Of a DNA stretch of 64,000 nt, positions 47,570 through 56,325 are shown in pieces. The translations under genes were made by a program, and so were the position numbers. Where the stretch lies: contig NZ_CP010431.2 of NCBI RefSeq assembly GCF_000814845.2, forward strand, positions 5,208,001 to 5,272,000, given 5' to 3'. The notes beneath the pieces were generated by a model, which did not search any database, was not told the origin of the DNA, and worked only from the letters and a program-made list of their open reading frames with translations. Source of the DNA: Pandoraea sputorum (GTDB lineage Bacteria > Pseudomonadota > Gammaproteobacteria > Burkholderiales > Burkholderiaceae). Every line of letters begins with the position of its first letter. Position 1 is the first letter of the stretch.

Positions 47570-47917
47570 ATGGTACGCCGACCGACTTCCCCACCGAAAC
47601 GAAGGGCATTGACCACGCTCGAGCTGCGCGCGATATGGAAGCGCGCGCCGTCGCCCGAGGTGCGAGAGCTGCTATGGGAGATTCACCGGTTGCACGGCGT
47701 GCTTGTGGGATGTCGCGGCGAAATGGAGATCGTCAGGGCCGCGTGGCGCGAAGAAGTCGGGGGGTGGCTTGTCGGTATTGAGACGATGCGCTCACGGCTA
47801 TTGAGTGAGCCGTGCGTGGCGGAGGCTGGGTATCACTACGAGCGTAACGCGATAGCCCAACCAGAACCGGGGACTGCGCGCGCGAGCGCGCCAGCCGCCG
47901 GTCCTGAAGAGGAATAG
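47570..47917 (+). CDS. LexA-controlled small protein of unknown function
   Basis: The 115-residue basic protein (MVRRPTSPPKRRALTTLELRAIWKR ... VRELLWEIHRLHGVLVG) starts directly behind an SOS box. I recall the LRAIW-x-R ... ELLWEIHRL core from small uncharacterised proteins in Burkholderiales prophages and plasmids, but no function is known to me. In phage 186 the LexA-repressed tum gene encodes an antirepressor that triggers induction; this gene occupies an end of the late-gene block and could have that role. It could also be an SOS cargo gene. The start at 47570 was taken over an upstream TTG at 47564. Confidence 0.65.
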   Translation: MVRRPTSPPKRRALTTLELRAIWKRAPSPEVRELLWEIHRLHGVLVGCRGEMEIVRAAWREEVGGWLVGIETMRSRLLSEPCVAEAGYHYERNAIAQPEPGTARASAPAAGPEEE

Positions 47918-47926
47918 CCTGGCGAG

Positions 47927-48991
47927 TTAGGTCGCTTGCTCGCCGTCGGTCAGCGCGTAGGGTTGGAAGCGCATCACCTCGTCGCCAAGCCAATCGTTCA
48001 CGGCTTTCATATCATCTTGGAGCGGAACGATTTCGTTCACGCCGAACACCTTCGCCGCCTTCTCCACGTCGCCAAAGCCCGATGTGTTATTCGGGATCAC
48101 GCTCATCAGTTGCGGCGGCACACGGTGCGCGGCCAGCAAGTCGTCGCGCGTCACGTTCTTGATGTTGAAGAACTCGTCCTTCGCCGCGACCTCCGAGACC
48201 GGGATGATCTGCATGCCGTCCTTTTTTCCGTTGGGCGCGTACATGAACAGGTTGCGGAAGTTACCCGGCCCCTTCGAATCCTTCAGGGCCGTGCGCAGCG
48301 CATCGACGTCGGTCTGGCTCTGCGCGGCGTCGGTCATGTACAAGATGAAACCCGCGTGACTGCCGTTCTTGTAGTAGCGCCGGCGAAACAGCGTCGCGGA
48401 CTCGTTCAGCCAGGCGGCATTAAGGGCGGAAAGGTACTCGGGCAGGCCGTACACCTCCTGCTCGATATCCGCGCCCATCAGGTGGAACACGTCGCCCTTT
48501 GCGAACTGCGACTCCTGCCCCACTTCGGGCACCCACCAATACGATTGGAGGTCGAGACTTCGACGGGTGTACTTCGTGAGCAACGCCTTGAGCGTCAGCG
48601 GTCCGCCGAGCCGGTTCTTTCTCAGCTCCAGGTAAGCGTTGCCGAACACCAGGTAATTGAGAGCGAACTCCTTGAACTCGGCCCGCGACAGGAGCTTGTG
48701 CGGAATAAACGTCGAGGCCAGGATATTGCGCTTCACGTAGATTGCCGAGCTGTGGTGCGGTGCAGCTCGAAATGAGCGCGCAAGACCTTCCCAGGATATC
48801 GGGGGTTCGTACCACTTCGACATCCGCATGCACTCGAGATACGACAGGATCTCCCGCTTATCGAGAACCGCGACAGGGTCACCGAAGGTGAAGGCTTCGA
48901 CGCCTGGCATCGGTGCCGGCGCAAGCGTCGGTTTGGCTTCGAGCATCTCGGCCCCACGTGCACCGAATCGCGTGTTTCGTTTCTTGCTCAC
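47927..48991 (-). CDS. Q: Phage portal protein (P2 gpQ family)
   Basis: The 354-residue protein matches P2-type portals: MRMSKWYEPPISWEGLARSFRAAPHHSSAIYVKRN near the N-terminus, the LVFGNAYLE strand, HLMGADIEQEVYGLPEYLSAL, and the C-terminal AAHRVPPQLMSVIPNNTSGFGD. The portal forms the dodecameric ring for DNA packaging. The start codon is GTG at 48991, overlapping the terminase stop codon by one base (TAGTG), so the two genes are translationally coupled. It is transcribed away from the head genes, as in P2. Confidence 0.93.
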   Translation of the reverse strand: MSKKRNTRFGARGAEMLEAKPTLAPAPMPGVEAFTFGDPVAVLDKREILSYLECMRMSKWYEPPISWEGLARSFRAAPHHSSAIYVKRNILASTFIPHKLLSRAEFKEFALNYLVFGNAYLELRKNRLGGPLTLKALLTKYTRRSLDLQSYWWVPEVGQESQFAKGDVFHLMGADIEQEVYGLPEYLSALNAAWLNESATLFRRRYYKNGSHAGFILYMTDAAQSQTDVDALRTALKDSKGPGNFRNLFMYAPNGKKDGMQIIPVSEVAAKDEFFNIKNVTRDDLLAAHRVPPQLMSVIPNNTSGFGDVEKAAKVFGVNEIVPLQDDMKAVNDWLGDEVMRFQPYALTDGEQAT

Positions 48992-50760
48992 TAGTAAATC
49001 TCCATAAAGCTTTGGCCCGCGCCGGTGCTGCCATCGATGCCTTCGTTCGACATTGCGTGCATCGTTGCCCAGGCAATGTCTCCGTGACTGGCTTCTTCCG
49101 ACCGGTCCGCCTTGAAAGTGATTTGCCCGCCGCCAGCGGTCATCGTCTTGCGAATCGTCATGAACGACTGCGTGATATCGGTGTGGCCGGCGTCGTATTC
49201 GAGTCGGCCCTTGCTCATCACGTCATGCGCCTTGAGTACGAGCTGCGTTTTGACGTGGGGCGAATAGGTGAAACCGACCACGCCCGGGAAGAACTTCTGC
49301 ACGAGCTGGAAGACGGCGTCGCCAATGCCGGTGCGGTCGATGCCGATGAACGTGACGGTGTAGCGCTCGGTCGCCTTCTTGATCGCCGCCGCCTGCGCCT
49401 CGTAATCGAGGCCACGGAACGGGATACGCTCAAGAATGCGGAACTTGCCACCGGGCACAGCCGGCGGGGCCAGCACCACGAGTGCTGCGGAGTCCCCCAT
49501 GCCGCTGGCCCCGTTCGGGTCGTAGCCGAGCCATACCTGGCGATAGCCGAACGGCCGAGCAGCGAACGGCATGAAGTCTTCCCACACCTCCCAGCTGTCG
49601 ACCATGCAGCCCTGCAGCAGGCCGAATTTGAAGACGGCCAGCATGTCGTCGATGAACTGGCACAGCAGCAGGTTCGCGAAGTCTTCCGGGCCGTACTCGA
49701 GCCGCAATTGCTCCAGGTCGAACAGGTTGCAGCCACCGGCGAGCGCATCTTCCACCGTGACGATCTGACGCCACTGCCCGTCGGGTGCCAGCACGCCGCG
49801 CGCCAGCGCCTTGTGCGACAGATCCAACTGGATGCGCTGCTCCTTCGGTCTACCCTTGTTGAAGAGGGCACCACTCCAGAATCCATACGCCTCGTGCGCA
49901 AGCGTCGACGGCGTGGAGAAATAGGTTTGTCGCCAGTTCTTATGGATCGACATACCCGACGCGACTTTTCGCAGCTCGCGAAACTTCGACGTCCAGAAGT
50001 ACTCATCGAAGTACAGATTGCCGTGGTAGCTCTGCGCCGTGCGGGCGTTCGTGCCGAGGAAGTACAGATTCGCGCCGCTCATCGGCAGCAGCATTGGTGA
50101 ACCGCGCAGCTCGACGTCGGCTGCGTCCTTCGCGAACTGCGCAATGTACTGCTGGAAAACGTGAGCCTGCGCCTTACTTGCCGAAAGGAAAATCTGATTT
50201 CGCCCGGTGTCGAGCGCATCCATGAGCGCTTCGCGAGCGAAGTACCACGTCGCGCCGATCTGCCGACTCTTCAGGATGTTGCGGATTCGGTGCTTCTGTC
50301 CCGACTCATACCAGACGCGTTGGTAGTCGAAGATCGAATCCATGAACGCGTCGCGTAGCTGGCCGAGCTGCTTGTCGCTGATGCTGTTCTTCTCGGGCTT
50401 CTTGCGCGGCCCGCTGTTGCGGCTCGCGATCTTCGGGTTCAGATCGACTTCGTTGCCCGTCTGCTGGTACTTGTGTACACGCTGCATGCGCTCGATCTGT
50501 CGGCCGAGCAGATCGATTTCTTTAAAGTCCTTCCCCTCTTTGTCCTCCTTGCGCACCAGCTGGATCATTCGCGCCTCGAGCGATAGCTCGACGCGGTCGA
50601 CCGGCGCGACCTCTTTCCACTTGTACCGTCGGCTCCAGCTGTGCACCGTCGACGGTTTGACGCCGATCTTTTCCGCGATACGCGCAACGCGCCACCCTGC
50701 GAAATACAGGTTGCGTGCCTCGATGTGAGGGGCGGTGTCGGTGGCGAGCTGTTGCGTCAT
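48991..50760 (-). CDS. P: Terminase large subunit (P2 gpP family)
   Basis: From the ATG at 50760 the protein has 589 residues. It has an N-terminal helix-turn-helix (ARNLYFAGWRVARIAEKIGVKPSTVHSWSRRYKW), an ATPase part (RNILKSRQIGATWYFAREALMDAL, with RQIGATW as the Walker A-like segment) and a C-terminal nuclease part (YDPNGASGMGDSAALVV, then FIGIDRTGIGDAVF). It packages DNA into the prohead. The upstream extension to 50964 overlaps the scaffold gene on the other strand and is not used. It is followed by the portal gene and is divergent from gene O. Confidence 0.93.
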   Translation of the reverse strand: MTQQLATDTAPHIEARNLYFAGWRVARIAEKIGVKPSTVHSWSRRYKWKEVAPVDRVELSLEARMIQLVRKEDKEGKDFKEIDLLGRQIERMQRVHKYQQTGNEVDLNPKIASRNSGPRKKPEKNSISDKQLGQLRDAFMDSIFDYQRVWYESGQKHRIRNILKSRQIGATWYFAREALMDALDTGRNQIFLSASKAQAHVFQQYIAQFAKDAADVELRGSPMLLPMSGANLYFLGTNARTAQSYHGNLYFDEYFWTSKFRELRKVASGMSIHKNWRQTYFSTPSTLAHEAYGFWSGALFNKGRPKEQRIQLDLSHKALARGVLAPDGQWRQIVTVEDALAGGCNLFDLEQLRLEYGPEDFANLLLCQFIDDMLAVFKFGLLQGCMVDSWEVWEDFMPFAARPFGYRQVWLGYDPNGASGMGDSAALVVLAPPAVPGGKFRILERIPFRGLDYEAQAAAIKKATERYTVTFIGIDRTGIGDAVFQLVQKFFPGVVGFTYSPHVKTQLVLKAHDVMSKGRLEYDAGHTDITQSFMTIRKTMTAGGGQITFKADRSEEASHGDIAWATMHAMSNEGIDGSTGAGQSFMEIY

Positions 50761-50804
50761 GCCGACAAGGTTGCCCACGCGCGCGCGGACGGTCGACGCG
50801 CCAG

Positions 50805-50829
50805 TGTTGTAAGGCTTGGTGACACAACA
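50805..50829. promoter_or_regulatory. Dyad TGTTGT-N13-ACAACA, probable late-activator site 1
   Basis: A perfect six-base inverted repeat with a 13-base spacer lies between the divergent terminase and scaffold genes. P2-type Ogr/Delta activators bind TGT-N12-ACA dyads centred 55 bases upstream of late starts. Here the centre at 50817 would place the O transcript start near 50872, with the ATG at 50903. A second copy stands before gene V. The spacer is 13 rather than 12. Confidence 0.65.
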
Positions 50830-50902
50830 GCATTGCGTTGCTCCGCGCGCGGCCGACGCCGAATATGGGCCATGTTGAATGCTCACCAGAGGAAAGCCCA
50901 AC

Positions 50903-51790
50903 ATGTCCAAGAAGTCGAAGTTCTTCGTCGTTGCCACCGAGGGCGACACGACCGACGGTCGCAAGATCGGTGCAGATCAGATCACGCAGATGGCTGGCAA
51001 CTATGACCCGGTCAACAAGTACGGTGCACGCGTGAACATGGAACACATCAAGGGGATTTACCCCGATGGTCCGTTCCGGGCATACGGTGACGTCGTCGCA
51101 CTCAAGACGCAGAAGAACGCCGAGGGCAAGTTGCAGTTGCTCGCGCAGATCGATCCGACCGATGACCTGGTCAAGATGACGAATCAGGACCGCCAGAAGG
51201 TCTACACGTCCATCGAGATCGCACCGAACTTCGCGAACTCTGGTGAAGCGTATCTGTATGCACTCGCCGTTACCGACAACCCGGCCAGCCTGGGCACGGA
51301 GATGCTGAAGTTCAGCTCCACCGCGACGAATAGCCCGCTGGCCGCTCGCAAGCAAGCGCCGGAGAACCTGTTCACGGCCGCGCTGCCGTTCACGCTCGAA
51401 CTCGAAGACGAGGCCGAAGCTGGCGACACCGGCGAGGTCACCATGACGGTCAAGGGTTCCAACTCGTCGCTCATCGAGCGCTTCACCGCCGCACTGTTCG
51501 GCCAGAAGCCCACACCGACCACGCTGCCGGCGAAGAGCCCCGACGCGACCACGAAAACGGATGAGTTCACGGCCGAAGCGGCAGCGAAGGCCGGCGCGGA
51601 CGCAGCCGCGAAGGTGCTGGAGCAATTCAGCGCGAACGTCACGGCCGCGATGAAGCCGGTGGCCGAGGCCATCGACAAGCTGCGCACCGATCATGACACC
51701 CTGGTTCAGAAGCTCTCCGATACGGACAACAGCGCCCAGCGCGCTGCCGCTACCGGGGGCTCCCAGTCCGCCGAGCTGACCGACTGCTGA
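50903..51790 (+). CDS. O: Capsid scaffolding protein/protease (P2 gpO family)
   Basis: The 295-residue protein has an N-terminal serine protease domain with His in VNMEHIKGIYPDGPF and Ser in VYTSIEIAPNF, and a C-terminal helical scaffold rich in Ala/Asp/Lys (about 215-275). P2 gpO scaffolds the prohead, cleaves gpN, gpL and itself. The ATG at 50903 has GAGGA upstream. It is the first gene of the rightward late operon, behind the late-activator dyad. Confidence 0.92.
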   Translation: MSKKSKFFVVATEGDTTDGRKIGADQITQMAGNYDPVNKYGARVNMEHIKGIYPDGPFRAYGDVVALKTQKNAEGKLQLLAQIDPTDDLVKMTNQDRQKVYTSIEIAPNFANSGEAYLYALAVTDNPASLGTEMLKFSSTATNSPLAARKQAPENLFTAALPFTLELEDEAEAGDTGEVTMTVKGSNSSLIERFTAALFGQKPTPTTLPAKSPDATTKTDEFTAEAAAKAGADAAAKVLEQFSANVTAAMKPVAEAIDKLRTDHDTLVQKLSDTDNSAQRAAATGGSQSAELTDC

Positions 51791-51838
51791 TCGCAGCCCT
51801 CACCACCACACGAAACCCACCGTACCGGAGAAACACAC

Positions 51839-52849
51839 ATGCGCAAGGAAACCCGCATCGCCTTTAATGGCTATCTGCGCCAGCTTGAAAAGCTGAATGG
51901 CGTGGATTGCGTCACCGAGAAGTATTCGGTCGCGCCGTCCGTTCAACAGACGCTCGAAACGAAGATGCAGGAGTCGACCGAGTTCCTCAAGCGCATCAAC
52001 GTTATCGGCGTGCCCGAGCAGCAGGGCGAGAAGCTCGGTCTCAGCGTTGGCTCGCCGCTCGCGAGCACGACCAACACCGACGTCAAAGAGCGCGAGACCA
52101 TCGACCCGACGGACTTCGATCCGAACGGATATTTCTGCACGCAGACCAACTTCGACTCGCACCTGAAGTACTCGAAGCTCGACGCATGGGCCAAGTTCCC
52201 GGACTTCCAGGCACGTGTGCGCGACGCCCTCATGGTCCGCCAGGCACTCGACCGCATGATGATCGGCTTCAACGGTGTGTCGCGTGCCGCCACATCGGAC
52301 CGCGTTGCGAACCCGCTGCTTCAGGACGTCAACAAGGGCTGGTTGCAGAAATACCGTGAACAGGCACCGGCGCGCGTCATGAATCATGGCAAGACCGCAG
52401 GCAAGGTAGTCATCGGCGCTGGCGGCGACTACGCCAACATCGACGCTGCGGTCTACGACGCCCTGGAGAACCTGATTGATCCGTGGCACCGCGAAGACAC
52501 CGACCTCGTCGTGCTGTGCGGTCGCGCGCTGGCGCATGAGAAGTACTTCCCGATGATCAATCGCCAGCAGCCGCCCACCGAGCAGCTCGCGGGCCAAATC
52601 ATCATGAGCCAGAAGGCGATGGGCGGTCGACCGGCGGTAATGGTCCCGTTCTTCCCGGCTACCGCGTTCATGATCACCCGCTTCGACAACATCTCGATCT
52701 ACTTCCAGGACGGCGCGCGCCGCCGCTCGGTCATCGACAACGCGAAGCGCGACCGCATCGAGAACTTCGAGTCGAGCAACGACGCGTTCGTGATCGAAGA
52801 CTACGGCCTGGGCTGCGTGGTCGAGAACATCGAGTTCGCACCGGAGTAA
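51839..52849 (+). CDS. N: Major capsid protein (P2 gpN family)
   Basis: The 336-residue protein matches P2 gpN: MRKETRIAFNGYLRQLEKLNGV at the N-terminus, which is removed by gpO, QTNFDSHLKYSKLDAWAKFPDFQARVRDA, and VLCGRALAHEKYFPMIN. It builds the icosahedral shell. It follows the scaffold after 48 bases and is followed immediately by gene M. Confidence 0.95.
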   Translation: MRKETRIAFNGYLRQLEKLNGVDCVTEKYSVAPSVQQTLETKMQESTEFLKRINVIGVPEQQGEKLGLSVGSPLASTTNTDVKERETIDPTDFDPNGYFCTQTNFDSHLKYSKLDAWAKFPDFQARVRDALMVRQALDRMMIGFNGVSRAATSDRVANPLLQDVNKGWLQKYREQAPARVMNHGKTAGKVVIGAGGDYANIDAAVYDALENLIDPWHREDTDLVVLCGRALAHEKYFPMINRQQPPTEQLAGQIIMSQKAMGGRPAVMVPFFPATAFMITRFDNISIYFQDGARRRSVIDNAKRDRIENFESSNDAFVIEDYGLGCVVENIEFAPE

Positions 52850-52851
52850 GC

Positions 52852-53538
52852 ATGCCATCACCCGCTCAACAACACTTCATGCGGGTCACCGCGGCGAGCG
52901 CCACCGCCGCCGCGGCAAACACCGATGAACCCATCGTCGCCACCGCTTACGAGCACCAGCTGATGCAGCTGGCGCAGGACAAGCGGCAATTGAGCGGCAT
53001 CCAGTCCACGGAAAAGAAGGCAGACGCCAAGCGCGAGATGCTGCCGAAGTACGACGCCTGGGTCGACGGCGTGCTGTCGAGCGGGCGCGGCGTGCAGGAC
53101 GACGTCGTTATGAACGTCCTCGTGTGGCGCATCGATGCAGGCGATTACGCCGGCGCGCTGCCCATCGTCGCGCATGCCATCGAGTACGGGCTGAAGATGC
53201 CCGAGCCGTACACCCGCACGACTGCCTGCGTCATCACGGAGGAGTACGCCGACATGGCGCGCAAGGTCCGTGGTGGCGGCGGCGAGGTGGACGTCTCGAG
53301 CCTGCTCGCCGTGGCACGCATGACCGACACACAAGACATGCCGGACCAGGTGCGCGCAAAGCTCTTCAAGGAAATCGGGCTTGCCCAGATCGAGACGGAC
53401 CCGCCGGCAGCGTTGGCGCGTCTGAAACGCGCGCTCGAGCTGAACAAGAACGTGGGCGTCATCAAGGAAATTGAACGCCTGGAGACGAAGCTCCGAAACA
53501 AGAATTCCACCGACACCGGCGACGCCGGTAGCGGTTGA
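52852..53538 (+). CDS. M: Terminase small subunit (P2 gpM family)
   Basis: The 228-residue protein carries the gpM pattern KKADAKREMLPKYDAWVDGVLSSGRGVQDDVVMNVLVWRIDAGDYAGALPIVAHAI and a helical C-terminal part. It recognises the cos site and recruits the large subunit. Its start is two bases after the capsid stop, and about 100 non-coding bases follow. Confidence 0.93.
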   Translation: MPSPAQQHFMRVTAASATAAAANTDEPIVATAYEHQLMQLAQDKRQLSGIQSTEKKADAKREMLPKYDAWVDGVLSSGRGVQDDVVMNVLVWRIDAGDYAGALPIVAHAIEYGLKMPEPYTRTTACVITEEYADMARKVRGGGGEVDVSSLLAVARMTDTQDMPDQVRAKLFKEIGLAQIETDPPAALARLKRALELNKNVGVIKEIERLETKLRNKNSTDTGDAGSG

Positions 53539-53637
53539 CACCGAGCGTACCCCGCGCCGGGCGGCAGGGGGCTGACGCAGGCTTGATCGCCCACGCCGAC
53601 GCTCCCTCCACCGCCCACTACCCAACGGAACCATCGT

Positions 53638-54120
53638 ATGTCCTTCCTCGCACCCGCACCGACCAATGACGCCGGCGAGACCGTCAAGAACGACGGATTC
53701 TTTCCGGATATCGATCTCACGACGATGCGTGACACACAGCGTCTCGACGGCACCGTGACGGAACCGCGCCTGAAGTCTGAAGTCATCGAGGCGGTCTTGT
53801 ACGTCAACGGGGCATTGTCGAGCTGGCGCGCGCAGCGCATGGCCGAAGGCTGCGCAACGCTTGCCGACGTGAAGATGGTCGGGGGGCAGGCGGTACCGGA
53901 AGTCGCGGGCACGACGGCGTATGTGCTTCGGTACACCCGCGCTGTCTTCTGCTGGGCACACGCCAGTCTGATCGAGCGGTACCGGAATTTCGACGCGACG
54001 GCCACCGCCCGTAAGGAAGACGACGTAACCCGCCCAGGTGCCGACGAGCTGCGCCGCGATGCCAATTGGGCCATCAACGACATTACCGGCGCGACGCGCT
54101 CTACCGTGGAGCTGATCTGA
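53638..54120 (+). CDS. L: Head completion/stabilisation protein (P2 gpL family)
   Basis: The 160-residue protein shows NDGFFPDIDLTTMRDTQRLDGTVTEPRLKSEVIEA and the ending RRDANWAINDITGATRSTVELI, standard for gpL. It closes the portal vertex after packaging. Its stop codon overlaps the start of gene X (TGATG). Confidence 0.92.
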   Translation: MSFLAPAPTNDAGETVKNDGFFPDIDLTTMRDTQRLDGTVTEPRLKSEVIEAVLYVNGALSSWRAQRMAEGCATLADVKMVGGQAVPEVAGTTAYVLRYTRAVFCWAHASLIERYRNFDATATARKEDDVTRPGADELRRDANWAINDITGATRSTVELI

Positions 54121-54323
54121 TGCGCGTGCGAGCGATGCAGAACGAGACCGTTGATGCGATCTGCTGGCGCGTCTTCGGCCGCACGCAGGGCGTGGTCGAA
54201 GCGACGCTCGCGGCAAACCCCGGCCTGGCCGACCTAGGCCCCATCCTGCCTCACGGCCACCCGATCGATCTACCCGACCAACCCGCACAGGCTGAGAAAA
54301 AGACCGTGCAATTGTGGGACTGA
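54120..54323 (+). CDS. X: Tail protein X (P2 gpX family, LysM-like)
   Basis: The 67-residue protein (MRVRAMQNETVDAICWRVFG ... NPGLADLGPILPHGHPIDLP) has the fold of a single LysM-like unit as in P2 gpX, an essential tail protein. It overlaps gene L by one base. Confidence 0.92.
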   Translation: MRVRAMQNETVDAICWRVFGRTQGVVEATLAANPGLADLGPILPHGHPIDLPDQPAQAEKKTVQLWD

Positions 54324-54325
54324 CC

Positions 54326-54700
54326 ATGACTGAACCTGTTACCACCAACGCCACGGTCGCCACGGCCGGCGTCGCCCTGATCTCGCTGTTTCCCGGCGTC
54401 GATGCCGCCGTGGTCATGGGGGCCTTTGCCGGCGCTGGTGTCTTCGTGCTGGCCTCCGATGACCTGGCACCGTTCAAACGCCTGGCGTTCTTCCTCATCT
54501 CCTTCGTGGCCGGTTGTCTTTCCGCCAGGCTGAGCGCTGACCTGCTCGGCTGGGGACTACCCGAGCGCATTGCCGTCAACCCGGCTGTCGGTGCGCTTGT
54601 CGCTGCCGCCGTGGTCATCAAGCTTTTGCTCTGGCTCATTCGCCGCGCGGAGAACCCCGACAAGCTGCTCGACACGTTCAAGGGAGGTCCGAAATCGTGA
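54326..54700 (+). CDS. Putative phage holin
   Basis: The 124-residue protein has three hydrophobic segments (VALISLFPGVDAAVVMGAFAGAGVFVL, LAFFLISFVAGCLSARL, VGALVAAAVVIKLLLWLI) and a positively charged C-terminus. It stands in the place of P2 gene Y or the first of two holins in Burkholderia P2-like phages. It would form the membrane lesion that releases the endolysin. The ATG at 54326 is two bases after gene X; a GTG at 54314 is less likely. Confidence 0.8.
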   Translation: MTEPVTTNATVATAGVALISLFPGVDAAVVMGAFAGAGVFVLASDDLAPFKRLAFFLISFVAGCLSARLSADLLGWGLPERIAVNPAVGALVAAAVVIKLLLWLIRRAENPDKLLDTFKGGPKS

Positions 54701-55020
54701 ACACCCTCGAAATCATCAACGCGACGCTCTGTGCCGCGATTGCCATGCGCCTGATGCTCTTCCGGCGCGCGGCAGGCAGTCACCGACCAGCCGCCGCCTG
54801 GCTCGCCTATGTGCTGACGCTCGCAACCGCCTCGGTGCCGATTCGCGTCATCTTCGGCGCACACCCTGCGGTCGACGTCACCACCGTGGCAATCGATGCG
54901 GTGCTCTGCCTGGCTGTGTTCGCCGTGCGCGGCAACGTGGTGGATCTGTTCCGGTGTAGCGCCGGCGAAGAGAACCCCATCACTCGAATTCTGAGGAAGG
55001 TCAATGACACCGCTCGATAA
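54697..55020 (+). CDS. Phage holin, HP1-type
   Basis: The 107-residue protein starts with GTG overlapping the upstream stop (GTGA) behind GGGAGG. It has hydrophobic segments at about 10-22, 30-52 and 60-80. The pattern of a short N-terminus, AWLAYVLTLATASVPIRVIFG and AVDVTTVAIDAVLCLAVFAVRGNVV corresponds to the HP1-type holin family that accompanies lysis modules of this type. It overlaps the endolysin gene by 17 bases. Confidence 0.8.
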   Translation: MNTLEIINATLCAAIAMRLMLFRRAAGSHRPAAAWLAYVLTLATASVPIRVIFGAHPAVDVTTVAIDAVLCLAVFAVRGNVVDLFRCSAGEENPITRILRKVNDTAR

Positions 55021-55819
55021 CGTACTTCGCGAGGGCAATCACGGCGCGGCCGTGCGCGCCCTTCAAACGTCGCTCAAGGCATTCGGCGCGGCCATCGACG
55101 CCGACGGCTGGTTCGGCCCCGTCACCACCAGCGCTGTCATGGACGTGCAGCAGCACTTCGGCCTTGTAGTCGATGGAATCGTCGGAACGAAGACTCAACA
55201 GGCGCTCGCCGCTGGCGCTCGTGCGCCGGCACACCTGACCAGTGCCGACCTTGTCGCAGCTGCCGACAAGCTCGGCGTCGAGCTGGCCGTCGTGCGCGCT
55301 GTCAACGAAGTGGAGAGCCGGGGCTGTGGGTTCCTGTCCGATGGCCGGCCCGTCATCCTGTACGAGCGCCACGTCATGTACCGGGAAGTCGGCTCTGCCG
55401 GACTTGATGCCGCTACGCTCGCGAAGCGCTACCCGAACTTGGTCAACCCGAAGAAGGGTGGTTACGTTGGCGGTGCGGGCGAGCATAAGCGGCTCGCTGA
55501 CGCATGCACCATCGAGCGTGCGTGCGCGCTGTCGTCTGCGAGCTGGGGCGCATTCCAGATCATGGCGTACCACTGGAAGCGTCTCGGCTATGAGAGCGTC
55601 GAAGCGTTCGTGGATCTCATGCGCACGGGTGAGGCCGCCCAGCTCGACGCCTTCGTTCGCTTCGTCCTGGCAGATCCTGCTCTTCTCAAGGCCATGCGGG
55701 CGAAGAAGTGGACCACTGTTGCCGAAATCTACAACGGTTCCAGCTACGCGCAGTACCTCTACGACGTGAAGCTGCTGCGCGCGTTCGACAAGTACAAAGC
55801 GCTGGAGGTGACAGCATGA
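55004..55819 (+). CDS. Endolysin: peptidoglycan-binding domain plus N-acetylmuramidase
   Basis: The 271-residue protein has an N-terminal PG_binding_1 domain (about 8-68, with GNHGAAVRALQTSLKAFGA and GWFGPVTTSAVMDVQQ). The C-terminal muramidase domain (about 85-265) includes NEVESRGCGF with the catalytic Glu candidates 102/104 and WGAFQIMAYHWKRLGY. It cuts glycan strands during lysis. No signal peptide is present, so it depends on the two holins upstream. Confidence 0.92.
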   Translation: MTPLDNVLREGNHGAAVRALQTSLKAFGAAIDADGWFGPVTTSAVMDVQQHFGLVVDGIVGTKTQQALAAGARAPAHLTSADLVAAADKLGVELAVVRAVNEVESRGCGFLSDGRPVILYERHVMYREVGSAGLDAATLAKRYPNLVNPKKGGYVGGAGEHKRLADACTIERACALSSASWGAFQIMAYHWKRLGYESVEAFVDLMRTGEAAQLDAFVRFVLADPALLKAMRAKKWTTVAEIYNGSSYAQYLYDVKLLRAFDKYKALEVTA

Positions 55820-56325
55820 CTCTGGTCGGAAAAGCGTTAGCCGCATTGCTGACGGTCGCTTGTGCTGCTCTGCTCCTCTCCGTCCAACAGTTCCGTCTTA
55901 ACGCTGCCGAGCACCGCGCCGACGCGGCCGAGCAAGAGGCCAAGCAACTGCAGGTCGATTTGAACGACGCGCGCGAAAACCCAGTAGTCATCACGCAGTA
56001 CGTCGACCGAGTGCGGGAAGTCCGCGTCAAGGGCGACACGATCATCCAGAAGGTACCCCTCTATGTCACTGCCCAAGCTGATGCTGCTTGCATTGTGCCT
56101 GTCGGCTTTGTGCGCCTGCACGATGCAGCAGCAACCAACACCGCGCCTGACGATCCCAGCGATTCTGATGCGCGACCCTCCGGCGTTGCGCTCTCTACCG
56201 TCGCCGCAACCGTTGCCGACAAGTACACCTCCTACCACGAACTCGCAGCCCGCTTCGACGCCTTGCGCGACAAGCTGCGTCGCAGCCCCTACGTAAGGAT
56301 CGAAGAAGAGAGTGTCACACCGTGA
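55816..56325 (+). CDS. Rz-like inner-membrane spanin (LysB position)
   Basis: The 169-residue protein has one N-terminal transmembrane helix (ALAALLTVACAALLLSV) then a coiled coil (LNAAEHRADAAEQEAKQLQVDLNDA), the architecture of i-spanins. The ATG overlaps the endolysin stop as ATGA. The Rz1 lipoprotein gene is nested inside it in another frame. Together they fuse the inner and outer membranes in the last step of lysis. Confidence 0.88.
   Translation: MTLVGKALAALLTVACAALLLSVQQFRLNAAEHRADAAEQEAKQLQVDLNDARENPVVITQYVDRVREVRVKGDTIIQKVPLYVTAQADAACIVPVGFVRLHDAAATNTAPDDPSDSDARPSGVALSTVAATVADKYTSYHELAARFDALRDKLRRSPYVRIEEESVTP
56063..56296 (+). CDS. Rz1-like outer-membrane spanin lipoprotein, nested in Rz
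   Basis: The 77-residue product lies wholly inside the Rz gene in the +1 frame. It has a lipoprotein signal (MSLPKLMLLALCLSALCAC, Cys19) and a short Pro-rich mature part (TPRLTIPAILMRDPPALRSL), both hallmarks of Rz1. Its position one third into Rz and its frame match P2 LysC and lambda Rz1. Small size and proline content make it easy to miss. Confidence 0.85.
   Translation: MSLPKLMLLALCLSALCACTMQQQPTPRLTIPAILMRDPPALRSLPSPQPLPTSTPPTTNSQPASTPCATSCVAAPT

Noticed and set aside
47344..47616. Small minus-strand frames upstream of the LexA-controlled gene
   Set aside because: They run through the SOS-box promoter, lack ribosome sites and have the composition of GC-rich chance frames.
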